60,000 nt of DNA from Cristatella mucedo (taxonomy: Eukaryota > Bryozoa > Phylactolaemata > Cristatellidae), in NCBI GenBank assembly GCA_009760855.2, contig WPIO01000097.1, positions 250,001-310,000 of the forward strand, written 5' to 3'. Positions 1 to 9,924 of the stretch are shown in pieces. The notes below the pieces were generated by a model that did not search any database, was not told the origin of the DNA, and saw only the letters and a program-made list of their open reading frames with translations. Each line of letters starts with the position of its first letter. Within the stretch, counting starts at the first letter, position 1. Position numbers and translations under genes: made by a program.

Positions 1-87
1 ACCGACTGACCCAGAGCATTGGGCAAAAATAGTGACTAAATCGAATGGTGGGGCGAAACCAACGTCCTATTACATGCCTTATTGTTA

Positions 88-214
88 ATAGCTTATTGAA
101 CCGCATCATTTGTATAGTAGCAACGGGGCCTAAATGGCTATCACTACTGCACGGCAGTGTGCAATAAAGGGTCGCTCACTGCAGGGCTCGAACCACCTAA
201 CCTGATGGTTAAGA
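88..214 (-). mobile_element. SINE A (tRNA-derived), degraded, minus strand
   Basis: Read on the minus strand, this copy matches the SINE A body seen at 59135-59320. It has a B-box-like GGTTCGAGCCC, a GCGATCCTTTATCGC-like hairpin (decayed), and the tail TATACAAA followed by a GCTGTTNAAT-like end. The A-box region has decayed. The same copy is present in unit c at 31048-31200, so it was in the unit before duplication. Confidence 0.6.
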
Positions 215-257
215 GGGAGTTAAACGCGACAGTTAATAATAAAATACCAATGATGGT

Positions 258-322
258 TTTTGTATAGCACCATTAGAGAACTCAATCTCTTTCTAGGCTC
301 TTTACATTTGCTGCAAAGAAAT
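258..322 (-). mobile_element. L2A 3' tail fragment, minus strand
   Basis: The TATAGCACCATTAGAGAACT start and the AATCTCTTTCTAGGC block that follows are the reverse complement of the L2A 3' stem-loop. The TTTACATTTGCTGCAAAG block is the segment just upstream in the element. The matching position of unit c (about 32215) lacks it. This is therefore probably a 5'-truncated insertion made after the units separated, or one lost from unit c. Confidence 0.6.
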
Positions 323-765
323 GTGAGCTGCGTGACCTGCAAGCACATAGCTACTGACATCCAGACCTGACGTCACAAATTCTCGGACAATTTTGGATGT
401 GTTTGCCTTGCGTAGGCATGCCCACGTTTTCACCTAGCTGGACGTACGTGGATCCGTCTGTGGAGCAGCAACGGCTATCCACCGAGTCCCGTAAGAGTGC
501 TCTATCAGTTATAACTGTCAGAGTGCACAACCCAAATTATGCCTTTAAAACCTGTTGAGAATCAACCTATAATCAATAAAATACACAACACAGGCAAAAG
601 TACGGTAGAATTTTAAGACCTGGTGGCATACTGGGATAAAAGACCCTTTGGGATAATAGTAGTTTTTAAAGCTATTTCGAAATACCAACGCCTCTTGCCG
701 CGGGAGTCGAGGGGTGACCGATCTCTAAACCTCTTAGGAAGTCTAAATAATGTATATGAATCAAT

Positions 766-860
766 TGTATAGCGCCATTGGAAAACTAATCTCTTTTCAT
801 TTGCTTTAAATAGTCCACTTGAAAAAGTACACGACCTTGGTCATCAAATAAATTCACCTG
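766..860 (-). mobile_element. SINE B or L2A tail relic, minus strand
   Basis: TTGTATAGCGCCATTGGAAAACT and the following CTAATCTCTTTT resemble the L2A-like stem-loop. The downstream CACGACCTTGGTC resembles the B-box flank of SINE B at 29842-29996. Unit c keeps only the first 25 or so bases of this relic (32862-32886) before jumping to the sequence equivalent to 3850. It therefore marks the edge of the L2 cluster that separates the two parts of unit a. Confidence 0.4.
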
Positions 861-869
861 CATATTAAT

Positions 870-1085
870 CATAATAGCAATTTAATTGATATAGCGCCCT
901 CGGATAACTCAATTTTTTTCTATGAACTTTACATTTCCTGTAAAGGAAGCACGATTCATGGTTAGTGATAGTATGTTAAATAAACAACAAGAATAATCTG
1001 GTCAGGGGTGACACACATAGGGTCATAATGTAAGTATGGTTAGTGGCATCATGCTCAGTTTCAGCACACATAAGCACATCCCCCT
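870..1085 (-). mobile_element. L2A 3' end, 5'-truncated, minus strand
   Basis: The order of motifs is an inverted L2A 3' untranslated region: a TAAT-rich tail, TATAGCGCCCTCGG, TTTACATTTCCTGTAAAG, then blocks matching GGTTAGGGGTGACATGCACA and AGTGTCAGCACGCATAAGCA (diverged). No reverse transcriptase coding sequence is included. It is the first member of a cluster of L2 insertions (870-3815) that unit c does not contain. Confidence 0.75.
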
Positions 1086-1149
1086 TGATATCGGTTATTA
1101 TTCGAGCACCTTCACCAGTGCACCGAACCAGCGAGGCATCTACAGTGTG

Positions 1150-1365
1150 TGTCCTCTGCATAGGTCTATAGACTTTATTTCCAATGCCCGACTTCTACGA
1201 TGCGTATATCTGCTGCTGCCATGCATAACTAACATAATAAATATGTCCTTGGCCTCATGCAGTGTTCTTGGGCTTTTTTAAGAGTTTTCTTAGGGCCACT
1301 AAACATTAAAGCAACACTGGACCGAGAGGAATTGAACATCTTCCAGCTAGTCTGTCGTCTACCGT
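1150..1365 (+). mobile_element. L2A reverse transcriptase N-terminal fragment, plus strand
   Basis: The segment around 1192-1250 matches 11812-11875 of the near-full-length L2A, including GATCTGCTGCTGCCATGCAT-type sequence and the SLASG-encoding stretch. It ends near CGTCTACCGTTAATAAT, where the matching L2A has the fingers-domain YRPVSLLP codons. Frames are broken. It is bounded on the right by the (TAA)n tail of the next L2A copy, which probably inserted into it. Confidence 0.65.
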
Positions 1366-2965
1366 TAATAATAATAATAATAATACACTTGATAAAGCGC
1401 TTTCAGAGAACTCAATCTCTCTCTAGGCGCTTTAGATTTTCTGCAAAGGGAAATGCAATTGAATGGTGAGTAAAATAATGCTTGACGAACGAACAAAATG
1501 AAAAACATGGTTAGGGGTGACATGCACAGGGTCAGCATGCAAATGTGGTTAGTGGCAGCATGCACAGTGTCAGCACGCATAAGCACGTGAAGGACAAATC
1601 ACAGGGACCCACTAAATGCTGTCCTAAATAGGTGTTTTTAAATTCTTTTTAAATGTGGTCAGGTCAGGGGATGTTCTGACGCAGGTCTGGAGGGAGTTTA
1701 AGGCTTTGGGAGCATACGAACTAGATGCACGGTCTCCAAAGGATTTGAGATTTGTACGGAGTATTTGTAGACTGTTGGATTCCGAAAAGGTGGTGGTAGG
1801 ATGCTTGACCTGATGGGGGGAGTATATCTGAGAGATAGGCTGGAGCCAAAGAATGAAGGGACCTAAAATTGAGCGACAAAACCTTTAAGTCAATCCGTTG
1901 CTTGACTGGTAGCCAGTGCAGGTTGGCGAGAAGTGGTGTAATGTGGCAACTGTGATGCTCACGACAGACAAGCCTAGCTGCAGAGTTTTGCACCAGCTGC
2001 AATCGCCTGATCGCACATGCCGGTAGGCCAGCGAGCAGTGAGTTGCAGCAGTCGACACGGGATGTCACGAATGCATGGACCAATTTGAACGTGGTATCCT
2101 CATCAAAACAAGCCCGAATTTTCGGCAATGTTGTGAAGTTGAAATTAGGCAGATTTGACTATGGAGCTGATATGGTCATCTAACGAGAGGTCACTTTGGA
2201 ATATGACACCTAGATTTCGAGCTGATTCAACAGGAGATATGCTGGCAGAGCCAACTTTGAGCGTCAGCCTTTTCAATTTGTGAATCACATTGGGTTTGCC
2301 CATAACTAGTAAGTTCGTTTTATCGTCATTTAGTTTTAGAAAATTTGCTGCCATCCATGTGCGGATGTCATCAATACATGCAGCAAGTGAGTTGAGAGAA
2401 TTTGAGGTGCTCGAAGGCTGGGAGGAATCAAAGCAAAGGTACAACTGAGTGTCATCTGCATAGAAGTGAAAGTCTAGATTGTGCTTGGAAATCACATCAG
2501 CAAGAGGGAGTACAAACCGTGAAAAGCACTGGACCTATCACGGAGCCCTGAGGTACGCCATATTTCAGAGGTACCAGATGATTTTTGTCCATTTCCGTCA
2601 ATACTCTGGAGTCTTCTACTGAGATAGGACCTGAACCACTGCAGAGCAGTGCCAGTGATGCCCAGGCGAGATGAGAGGCGATCTAGAAGAACTTTGTGAT
2701 CGATGGTATCAAAAGCTGCCGAAAGATCGAGCAAAACAAGCAGAGACTCTTCACCCATGTCTGCATTCCTAAGTAGGTCGTCGTATACCCTAAGCAATGC
2801 TGACTCTGTGGAGTAATTAGCTCTAAAGCCAGACTGGAACTTATTAGCAAGGTGTGAGGTTTCGATATATGAGTTCTGCTGGTCCGCCACGACCCGTTGC
2901 AGTGTCTTTGATATGGTAGAAGGGAGACTGGGCGGCAGTTGCTCAAGTTCTCTTGGTCTAGTGTT
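1366..2965 (-). mobile_element. L2A non-LTR retrotransposon, 5'-truncated, minus strand
   Basis: The 3' end lies at the left: (TAA)n, then the stem-loop AGCGCTTTCAGAGAACT. Moving right, the C-terminal RT/linker, palm and fingers regions follow. The catalytic YADD is encoded on the minus strand at 2451-2462, LLDLSAAFDTIDH near 2700-2730 and [10 protein letters not shown]-like sequence near 2520-2560. Frames shift at about 2140 and 2500, so the copy is dead. The element stops near the SNCRPVSLLP codons, so about half of the RT and the whole endonuclease are missing. Confidence 0.9.
1721..2890 (-). pseudogene. Reverse transcriptase of L2A, frameshifted
   Basis: Three consecutive minus-strand frames (2890-2492, 2495-2145, 2128-1721) cover one protein. 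The first holds SGFRANYSTESALLR and the LLDLSAAFDTIDH motif, the second holds FYADDTQLYLCF and the thumb-like LKLNDDKTNLLVMGKP, and the third holds LDCCNSLLAGLPACAIRRLQ and the HWLPVKQRIDLKVL region. This is the standard order for L2/CR1-group RT, which primes reverse transcription of its own RNA on nicked chromosomal DNA. Two frameshifts make it non-functional. Confidence 0.85.
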
Positions 2966-2984
2966 GATAGATTAAAAGACAGTC

Positions 2985-3815
2985 GAAAGGATTTTTGGAG
3001 ATGAATTCATATATTAAAACTTCGAACCCGGCAAGTATGTTCCAATCCAGTTTCAAGGCTACTTACAGCACAGATATAATTGCTTCGGGTGTATAACAAC
3101 CTTCCTAGGAATGCAGACTTAGGTGCAGTCTCTCTGCTTGCTTTGCTCGATCTTACACCAGCATTTGATATTATTGATCATCAAGTCCTTCTGCAGTGCC
3201 CTTAATCTCGCTGGTGCATCTGGGCACTGCACTGCACTGGTTCAGGCCTAATATCATCGGAAATTTCCAGAGTATTGATGTAAAATGAAAAAAGTCAGCC
3301 GAGGAATGACTAAGGCGCTTTATCTAGTGCATTATTAATATTAATTTTAAAGTACGAGATACCTCAGGGCTCTGTGCTCGGTTCACTTCGTTCCACAGTT
3401 CATCCTCTCAATTGTTCTGGTGTGATCACCAAGCACCATCTCGGCTTTCACTTCTGCTCAGATGACACTTGGAGCTACCTTTGTTTAATCCTATCAAACG
3501 CTCCAGTACGTCGAATTCTCTCAACTCTACTTCCATATGTATTGCTGACATCTATGGCAAGATGGCAACAGCCTTTATCAAGTTAGATGACGACAGCCAA
3601 CTTACCAGTCATGAGCAAACCACAGTGTGACGTAGACACTGAAACGTTAACCCTTGAAGTTGGCTCTGCCAGCATATCTCCTGTTGATTTTTCACAAAAT
3701 CTAGGTTTCTTGATCCGAAACGATCTTTCTCTATATGAATACATCAGCTCCATCATTAAGTCTGCCTACAGTCAGCGACTTAAAATTGCTAAAATTGGAG
3801 CATCCTAAGGCTTAT
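2985..3815 (+). mobile_element. L2A reverse transcriptase fragment, plus strand, degraded
   Basis: This copy aligns with 12030-12790 of the full L2A. Decayed equivalents of LLDLSAAFDTIDH (about 3145-3190), VPQGSVLG (3362-3385) and the FYADDTQLYL region (3448-3485, D-D motif partly lost) are visible, then the LTLEVGSASISPV region (about 3640). The frames are heavily broken. It ends near 3810 with LKIAKIGA-like codons. It is head to head with the preceding minus-strand L2A. Confidence 0.8.
3314..3350 (+). mobile_element. Minimal L2A insertion: 37-base 3' tail inside another L2A
   Basis: GGCGCTTTATCTAGTGCATT followed by an ATT-rich tail is the last 20 or so bases of L2A plus tail, lying inside the RT-coding part of an older L2A. 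The uninterrupted sequence is visible in a related fragment near 21493 (GACTAAAGTAC). Here GACTAA and TAAAGTAC flank the insert, which is compatible with a short TAA(A) target duplication. Confidence 0.6.
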
Positions 3816-4224
3816 AGATGCGTCCTCTTACGTATAAGCAAGAACATCACCTCGACGCAGGATATATTCGTGCCTCCAGCATGTTTATCGCGAAACCGGA
3901 ACGGACTGGTGCGGTGGTATGCGGCCCGGAATCACGAAGGCCTTTTAAATGAGGGCGCTGTGAATGCAAGATATTTTATTTAAGCCAAGGATTAAAAAAG
4001 CAAGAACATTTCTAAACAACAACCGAATTAATGACGGACGCACAGGCGAAACTCATGGTCTGCTTTCTCGAAAGTTCGGCGTCCGGCGTAACAGCACAGG
4101 CGCTCTACTGCTGGCAAGTCGCTGGCGAGACAGCTCTGGCTTCCCGTTGCTCGGAGGTGTCTCGTCGCAGCCCGGAGCGGAAGCGGCGGCCTTCAGCACT
4201 TCCGATGATCTGGCACATTGCCGA

Positions 4225-5182
4225 TTACCCGAGAAGCACGCGAATGCAGAGTCTAAAATAAAGCAGCGACGGGCTGTTGATGTCGTCTGAGGATAAGCAT
4301 TGGCGTCTGCACTGCGAGTACGTAAAAGGAGGTATGAACTGCAGCTGCGTAGTGCAGCCAATGCAGATGCTGTTGCAGTCGTGTAGTTGCCGTTTGTAGC
4401 GAGCCGACTCCGAGCGTTTACTGCCCAGCACCAACACACGTACGACAGGCTGCGGTCGATCGTCAGGAGCAGTGGCGTGGCTGCCAGACTCAGCCCGAGC
4501 CGTCGGCGGCGACACTAACTTGATCGTCGGAGAAGGAAGAGGAGAGGTCGTTGACCCGGCGTAGAAACCCGTCTCCAATCTCCAAGATGCAGTGAAGGCA
4601 GCGATGTCTTCAACCATTCGAGGCCGATCGTCGCCCCGAACCGTGGCCGACCGCCGGTGACTGCCGCTGCCATCTTCGAGTGGTGGCGGCAGCGACGAGT
4701 TTATGTCAGGCTCGTCTTACGCAACGACATCTACTCTCCAACTGCTGACTATGGCACATCTTTTTCAGCGGTCCTGAACTGCTACTTCTATGCTACTCAC
4801 TATCTCGACTGCTCTCCTAACTCTGCTATGCTTTCCACTTTCTCTTTGTTGCGTGAGACGAAGTCTGTTGGCTACCGAATGCGTACCGAAAGCCGCTTAG
4901 GCTGTGAGTGCGCTATACAAAACTCTCCTGCGTAGCACCCACATGGTCTTTATGACTTTGTGGAGTTACTGACGGAGATACATTACCACTTCGCGGCGAC
5001 GGCGAGAAACCGGCGGAGCCGAAAGCGGGCGCAGAAGAGACGCCCTGAGACGACGCGTCGAGAACGCTGCCCTCCATAGAATGCATTTCGCTCGCCGTCG
5101 ACGAAACCCGGGCAGCGCTCACCGCTTGCTGGCAGACGAGCACGGCGCCAATGGCGCATCGCAGTGCGGCTGACAAAAGCAT
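4225..5182 (-). pseudogene. Putative secreted-protein frame, broken by L2B
   Basis: This is the unit a counterpart of the 230-codon frame at 33208-33900. The minus-strand start at 5182 gives a signal-peptide-like N-terminus (MLLSAALRCAIGAVLVCQQA, then VSA before ARVSS). The frame runs about 66 codons and then enters the L2B insertion (4715-4983). The remainder of the frame resumes on the left (4617-4225). In the N-terminal part, five of roughly nine differences from unit c change the amino acid, which gives no sign of strong constraint. A polyadenylation-like AATAAA on the minus strand lies at 3975-3980. No family is recognised. Confidence 0.35.
4715..4983 (+). mobile_element. L2B 3' end, 5'-truncated insertion, plus strand
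   Basis: Unit c reads straight across (GGCTCGTAGGTACCACTTCG at 33692), whereas unit a has about 269 extra bases. The insert encodes the L2B C-terminus (LRNDIYSPTADYGTSFSAVL and so on) and ends with the L2B 3' motif GGAGTTACTGACGGAGATAC. It is therefore an insertion into unit a after the duplication. It interrupts the signal-peptide-bearing frame on the opposite strand. Confidence 0.85.
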
Positions 5183-5282
5183 TGCGAGCCGCGTTCAACC
5201 TCACAGTCGCCAGCTTGCTCGTGCGGCTGGTTTGCCCGACCCACGGTGTCGGATGAGAGATTGAGCTGGTGGCGTTTTGGAG

Positions 5283-5291
5283 TCTTTTATA
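5283..5291 (-). promoter_or_regulatory. TATA-box-like site, minus strand (unit a)
   Basis: The minus strand reads TATAAAAGA here, about 100 bases upstream of the ATG at 5182. The same site is conserved at 34001-34009 in unit c. A core promoter would drive the putative secreted-protein frame. The assignment rests on motif and position only. Confidence 0.3.
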
Positions 5292-5680
5292 CACGATTTT
5301 GAGCCTACGCCCACTCATTTGAGCGGATGTCGGCTGTGCCACGGTTCGAGCGCTCCACCCTCCTCCACGAATAGCTCAGAGCAGCATCTCGCTCGACCCG
5401 TTGCCCACGCACTTCCACCGCCGAGCCGGGAGGCCGCGATGAGAGAGAGGACAGTTGTTGCACCTCGTTGCTCACGGGCTCAACGGGTGGTGATCGAGGT
5501 AAACGGTTAATCGAATATTAAGCTAATTGATATTGCAGGAGGCACGAGTTCGGTCTGCCGGGAATTCGCCGGGGTTTGAGGGAGGAAACCCGAAAAAGAG
5601 TGATCTGCTCGCTACCGTCAGCTCCTGCAGAGAAAATCTTTTCCGGCCAATTTATCGTAGCAGGTTCGCTGACTGTCGCC

Positions 5681-5959
<279 letters not shown>

Positions 5960-6059
5960 AGCGCTGCTGATCAACGCGATCGATAACCGAGACAACCTGC
6001 GACGATGAACATTTAGATAGAAGTCACCAGATGTAGGCAATTTCAGAACTGGCTGCTTT

Positions 6060-6334
6060 TAGTGGCGCCTGCAAATATACGATGGGCTCCACTTTTTGTC
6101 TGCGAGGCACATTGGACGCGACACTGCTAACGCTGCCCAAATTAGCGTTCAAGTTGACCTCGTTAAACTCCTCTGCCCAAAGAAGGTATCGGGTTTTTCG
6201 GCTGCCTCACACTTCCCATCGATTAGCTCCTTCATCTACGTACAAAGTCCGACTCCGTGTGCTTCGAGCCGACCTCCGAGAAAAATCGTGCGCGTTCACA
6301 TCGCCATTTTTACGTACAATGGGTAGACTAGGAT
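6060..6334 (+). other. Unit segment without recognised gene (a 6060-6334 = c 34500-34777)
   Basis: Colinear with unit c, including AACGCTGCCCAAATTAGCGTT at both copies. A short open frame (6082-6336) is not maintained in unit c, so I do not call it a gene. Nothing regulatory is evident. Confidence 0.5.
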
Positions 6335-6485
6335 AAGTCTGCTCTTCGCGACCTCGGTTTCGAGCTCGTGGGTTCGAATCATATGGTGGGCGATCCTACA
6401 ATGCAGCTGCAGCGATGGAGATAGCTTATAAGGCTCTTTTGCCGCTGTACAAAAACAGGCTGTTAATTCGGCCCGTAGTTATTTA
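6335..6485 (+). mobile_element. SINE A, plus strand
   Basis: A near-consensus Pol III B box (GGGTTCGAATC) lies near 6370, followed by GGTGGGCGATCCTACAATGC, a hairpin-like body and the tail GCTGTACAAAAACAGGCTGTT. It ends in ATTTATTTATTTA. Its ortholog lies at 34778-34930 in unit c, so it predates the duplication. The A-box half has decayed. Confidence 0.75.
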
Positions 6486-7122
6486 TTTATTTAAGAAGTT
6501 CTAATTATCACTCCTTCAGTTTTGATGATGTAAGTCCTAAAACGTGGAATGTCCTCAGTTCTTGTATATTGAGATCTCTGATCAGGAGCCAACTCCAGCA
6601 TATATATTCCAGTAGTTCCATGCAATCATGTATACGATACTCACGATCTCGTCTGCCCCGACTTAGCGATACCTCTCTTCTTTCTCTTTACTATGGGAAA
6701 TGGAGTCTCTTGGCCTCTTATCAGATGCCTCACTGAAAGTCACATTAGCTTTAAGTGTGCTACAGCAAACTTTCCAGCGTAGCATCCATTTAGTCTATGC
6801 GGGTCTGCCGCTTTACTTATATACGAAATACACACACTAACGCTAAAAGCACATTGGTTAGCTTCAGCATTTTGCTTGAATTAGCTAATCGTCTTTAACT
6901 TTTTTGTTTCTGCCTCATTTATAGTCATGGCCGTTACATTAAGCGTTACTTTACATCAACAGAATCTCGATGTCCTCTCAGTACGCACTCGCATTAAAAA
7001 GTGTAACATCGTACTGTATTCGCGACACGATGCGAAAGTTATGCTATGCATCTCTCTAAATAAATGCATACCGAGACGCCATCGGCTGATGGAGTAGTAG
7101 ATGCAGGGTCCAAGAGGACGGA

Positions 7123-7126
7123 AGAG

Positions 7127-7160
<34 letters not shown>

Positions 7161-7172
7161 AGACAGAGACAG
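7123..7172. repeat. (ACAG/ACGG)n microsatellite
   Basis: A tetranucleotide array of GACA units contains an internal run of GGAC units, about 50 bases long. It lies inside the segment specific to unit a. Confidence 0.9.
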
Positions 7173-7295
7173 TGACCGTTTCATTGCTGATAGTCGAAAG
7201 CATCGGATGTCTGTGAGTCAGTTTGTCCGCTGTTATGTCGTCTAACATGCAAAGCTCGGCAAGGATTAACAAGGCAGGACGTTCATACCACCAAG

Positions 7296-7366
7296 TAATA
7301 ATAAGAATAATAGTAATACTTTTGTGGAATGCAAAAAGAGCTGTATCGCCTTCTAGGCACTTTAGC
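7296..7366 (-). mobile_element. L2A-like 3' tail, strongly decayed, minus strand
   Basis: TAATAATAAGAATAATAGTA followed by ACTTTTGTGGAATGC and TTCTAGGCACTTTAGC keeps the order of the inverted L2A tail: (TAA)n, stem-loop arm, second arm. The loop sequence has diverged. This is a low-confidence relic. Confidence 0.4.
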
Positions 7367-7475
7367 TATGCCGTATGGGAAGCGTGCCATTATGGTTCGG
7401 GATAACAACCTCAGCGCCAGGGCGCAGTAGCACACAAAGGACACGTTATGAACGGCAGTTCTCATTCTTCGACTC

Positions 7476-8145
7476 TTTATACCGCTCCTTTTAAACTTCA
7501 TTTGCCTATTTCTGGTGACCATAAAATCCTGGCAAAAACATTCAATTTCTCTACGTACGTGTAGATGTACTCCGCGCGAGGTTGGACGGCTAATCGCACC
7601 GACCCGACGCCGCTTTAATCACCAGCTCTGGAGCTGGATGCTGACAGCTTTCCATTCTTTTGTTTTGTTTCCATTCTTTCCATTCTTCTCATTGTTGGCT
7701 GCGCCCAACAAGCCAGTGATCTCAGCTGCCAGCAAGCGATCGGCTCGAGCTACAATCTTTCGTCTGCTGCTTGCTGCAGTGCGGCGACTTTCTCGCGCTC
7801 CCGCACTCAGCACGCGTCGTAGCGTGTGGCTCCCGGGCGCATTCGCCGGCCGAAGCTGCTCAGTGGGGCCTCTAGCCTACAGCCTCCAGCGATCAGTCGT
7901 CGAGAATCTATTCTTCTCGTTTTCCTCGAGCCCCGAGTGGCTTCGTGCACTCGACGACACGCGGCTCGCCTAGAGCTAAAGTACAAAATGAACCTCTGGT
8001 GACCCCAACAGAGAAGCGATCGACCGTCAGGTGACCCCAACGGAGAGCGCCCCTGCAATGCCACAATGCCACAATGGCCGAATTTCTGAATGCGCTTGCT
8101 TCTCTCATTGAGCTCATCGGTCGCCTTCGCTCAGGTGACTGATTG
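7476..8145 (+). mobile_element. LTR-retrotransposon-like leader relic (unit a)
   Basis: TGGTGACCCCAACA at 7997-8010 has the form of a retroelement primer-binding site: TGG is the complement of a tRNA CCA end, and similar GGTGACCCC sites are common in metazoan Gypsy/BEL elements. A second GGTGACCCCAACGGAGAG follows at about 8030. The roughly 500 bases upstream could be an LTR, possibly beginning at the TGTACTCCGCGCG at 7567. No 3' LTR, protease, RT or integrase was seen. The block is colinear with 35068-35700 in unit c. Confidence 0.3.
8074..8142 (+). CDS. 22-codon frame conserved in two copies, gag-start-like
   Basis: It begins MAEFLNALASLIELIG and stops after 22 codons. The same frame occurs in unit c at 35630-35698 with one replacement (Leu to Phe at position 8) and one silent change. 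It lies 64 bases after the primer-binding-site-like motif, where a gag gene would begin in an LTR element. It is either the remaining start of a truncated gag or a chance frame. Confidence 0.2.
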   Translation: MAEFLNALASLIELIGRLRSGD

Positions 8146-8254
8146 TTTACTGCAGACATTTAACTAGCCAGCACTACTAAGCTCAACCTTGAGCAAGCGT
8201 ATCCCAGGTCAGAACAGATAGCTAATCGACTGGCATAGTGAAATATTAGATGCC

Positions 8255-8485
8255 CAGTCAGCTAATGCTCACAACGACCATCCACGAGCTCCCGACCGTA
8301 TACCGCCCCCAGGTAAGTACCTTCCCTAGCAATTCTTGCAGAGATCTAGAAGTTATTTTAACTTCTCTGCCTGCAAAATAGATGAGTCACAAAGTGTTTA
8401 TCCCTTTACCAGCTGTACTTTAATTAAGATACTTCGGTTTGCAGCAGTCTTGGCAAGTAAACTAAATATAGGTCCCTAGCCTAAG
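8255..8485 (+). mobile_element. L2A linker region, decayed, plus strand
   Basis: The order CGACCATCCACGAGCTCCCG, AATTCTTGCAGAGATCTAGA, CTTCTCTGCCTGCAAAATAG and GATGAGTCACAAAGTGTTTA parallels the endonuclease-to-RT linker of L2A (11530-11650 and 39990-40100). The partner in unit c is 35810-36045. Frames are lost. Confidence 0.45.
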
Positions 8486-9270
8486 ATCCTATCCATGTGT
8501 CGTACAAAGAGAATGCTGTTTGGACGCTCATTAAAAAGCTATCAGGAGCATTTCAGCAACTTACATCGGCTCTCTCTCTACGTTCATTGCTATCAAAGAC
8601 ATTAGAAAGAATTGTGGCAGAGCTGCTAAAAATCTTTCATCTCCAACTTCAAAACGAGGAAATAACCCAGTCAGATTTTAGAGCTTATCAGTCCACAGAG
8701 TCGGTACTGCAGTGAGTGTATATCGCCCTTATCAGGAATGCCGACGCACGTAAAACCTTATGGCTATTTCTGCTGAATTTCTTAGCAGCTTTTTGACACC
8801 ATTGACAGTCAAGTCTTTTTTGAATAGCGCCTACTATCTCGCCCTGGCGTAGCTGGCGCAAAACGGCAATTGTTTAGGTAATAGTTCAGAGGGAGATTTC
8901 AGAGCATTGGTGTTACGCAGTTTGTCGACTTAAGGGTTCTGTCACTAACTTCTAGTTGAGTTCGTGCTCTTGCATGGGTATAACTTTCTGACATTGCTTC
9001 TCGCCAGGTTCCGCTATAAACAATACACTCTTCGAACGAATAGTATGGTTTTGCCACTAAAACGCCTGCAGTCTTGTAGAGACCGCGGTTTCGGTTTGCT
9101 TGCCCTCAATGTTTGCTACAGCATTCGCTCTCCCCGTGAAACAATGTCGATCGTGTGCTGACTACGTACGTTTTAGCGCTTAAGAATGTACAAACCTTCT
9201 ACAAATCATTTTTAAATGCTTAGAAAGAGATTTGGCTTGCTGATGGTGCTGCGTTACTATGTTATTTTTG
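8486..9270 (+). mobile_element. L2A reverse transcriptase relic with 3' tail, plus strand
   Basis: A frame at 8497-8715 keeps LSKTLERIVAELL and SDFRAYQSTESVLQ, recognisable as the LSKTLERVVADQL and CGFRANHST region of L2A RT. Decayed FDTIDHQVLL-like and GITGTALHWF-like codons follow (8790-8870). A 3'-tail-like GCTTAGAAAGAGATTTGGCT lies near 9220. The part between about 8950 and 9200 is unassigned. Unit c lacks the whole stretch. Confidence 0.6.
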
Positions 9271-9394
9271 TCTTACTAATAACGCTTGCTGCAGCCACCA
9301 TAACCTCGGCTTAGATCTGTTATCCTGTCTGCATGCTGAAACATAAGGCAATACGATTTTTCTTATGTAATCATTATTCTGCTCAGCTCAGGCG

Positions 9395-9535
9395 TACGTT
9401 GCTTGAATTTCACAATCTGGATCGCAGGGTTCTAGTCCTGCAGAGAGCGCCAGATCTCGTATTGCACGCGGCAAGCGGTAAGTATTCTGTTGTGCTCTTC
9501 TGTCGCTATATAACTTTATTTAGCTAAATAGATTT
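9395..9535 (+). mobile_element. SINE A, plus strand
   Basis: A B-box-like GGGTTCTAGTCCTGC lies near 9428. CCAGATCTCGTATTGC and GCAAGCGGTAAG match the hairpin section of SINE A, and CTCTTCTGTCGCTATATAAC matches its 3' end. The ortholog is in unit b at 25930-26035, where the sequence jumps in from the partner of about 4400. The TATATAA string here is SINE tail, not a promoter. Confidence 0.6.
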
Positions 9536-9924
9536 TCTCAGTCGAAATATATTGCCTTCTAAGTCAACAAGCCGTATAGGAAATTGTACTAAGTACATAA
9601 TTAACGGGTAAGTCTCGTCTCCTCGCCATTCGTTGCCTTCGGTAGCCTGCAGTGGTGCACCTGCAGCGAAAACAGCCCGCCGCCGGACGTTCTTTGTATT
9701 CCTCAGTCTGGGTCTCTGATTGAAAGTTAAACCTTGCACGCGTCACAGCCCAACATTTTAAGTTGAACGTGTAGTGCCGCTCAAACTTCCTAACTTAAAC
9801 GTGAAGCCACGCTCATCTGCTACTACATTCGATTTTAAGACCGCATTTTGAGATCTGACGAATATAACAACAAATTGTTTGGCTTAATATATAGACACGT
9901 GAGTTAAATTAAGATTCTCATTCT
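9536..9924 (+). other. Unit segment shared by a and b, no gene seen
   Basis: Colinear with 26036-26435: AATAGATTTTCT, GCCTTCGGTAG, AGCCCGCCGCC and GACCGAAAGTTA-type landmarks pair in order. No conserved frame is present in both copies. The segment ends where unit a carries the near-full-length L2A. Confidence 0.6.

Larger units (their letters stand above)
1..790 (+). other. Unit a, left segment of the large duplicated unit
   Basis: This stretch is colinear with 30958-32885 (unit c). Shared landmarks include the phrase CTATTACATGCCTTATTG near 68, a block around 330-560 matching 32220-32460 and a block around 600-760 matching 32510-32870. Unit c carries about 1 kb of extra sequence between the partners of 215 and 322, plus a SINE A insertion that is absent here near 625. 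No protein-coding frame is supported. The window opens inside the unit, so its true left edge is not visible. Confidence 0.7.
6619..7475. other. Segment present in unit a only; origin unknown
   Basis: Unit c passes directly from the partner of 6618 (ATTCCAGTAGTT) to the partner of 7476 (CTTTATACCGCTCC). Unit a therefore has about 850 extra bases, or unit c has a deletion. The segment holds a (ACAG)n microsatellite and a decayed L2 tail. The remainder (6620-7120) shows no gene or repeat that I recognise. Confidence 0.5.

Noticed and set aside
7515-7973. 152-codon frame as a protein-coding gene
   Set aside because: The orthologous frame in unit c (35175-35537) shares only the C-terminal part and is frameshifted relative to it, and the region looks like LTR/leader sequence.
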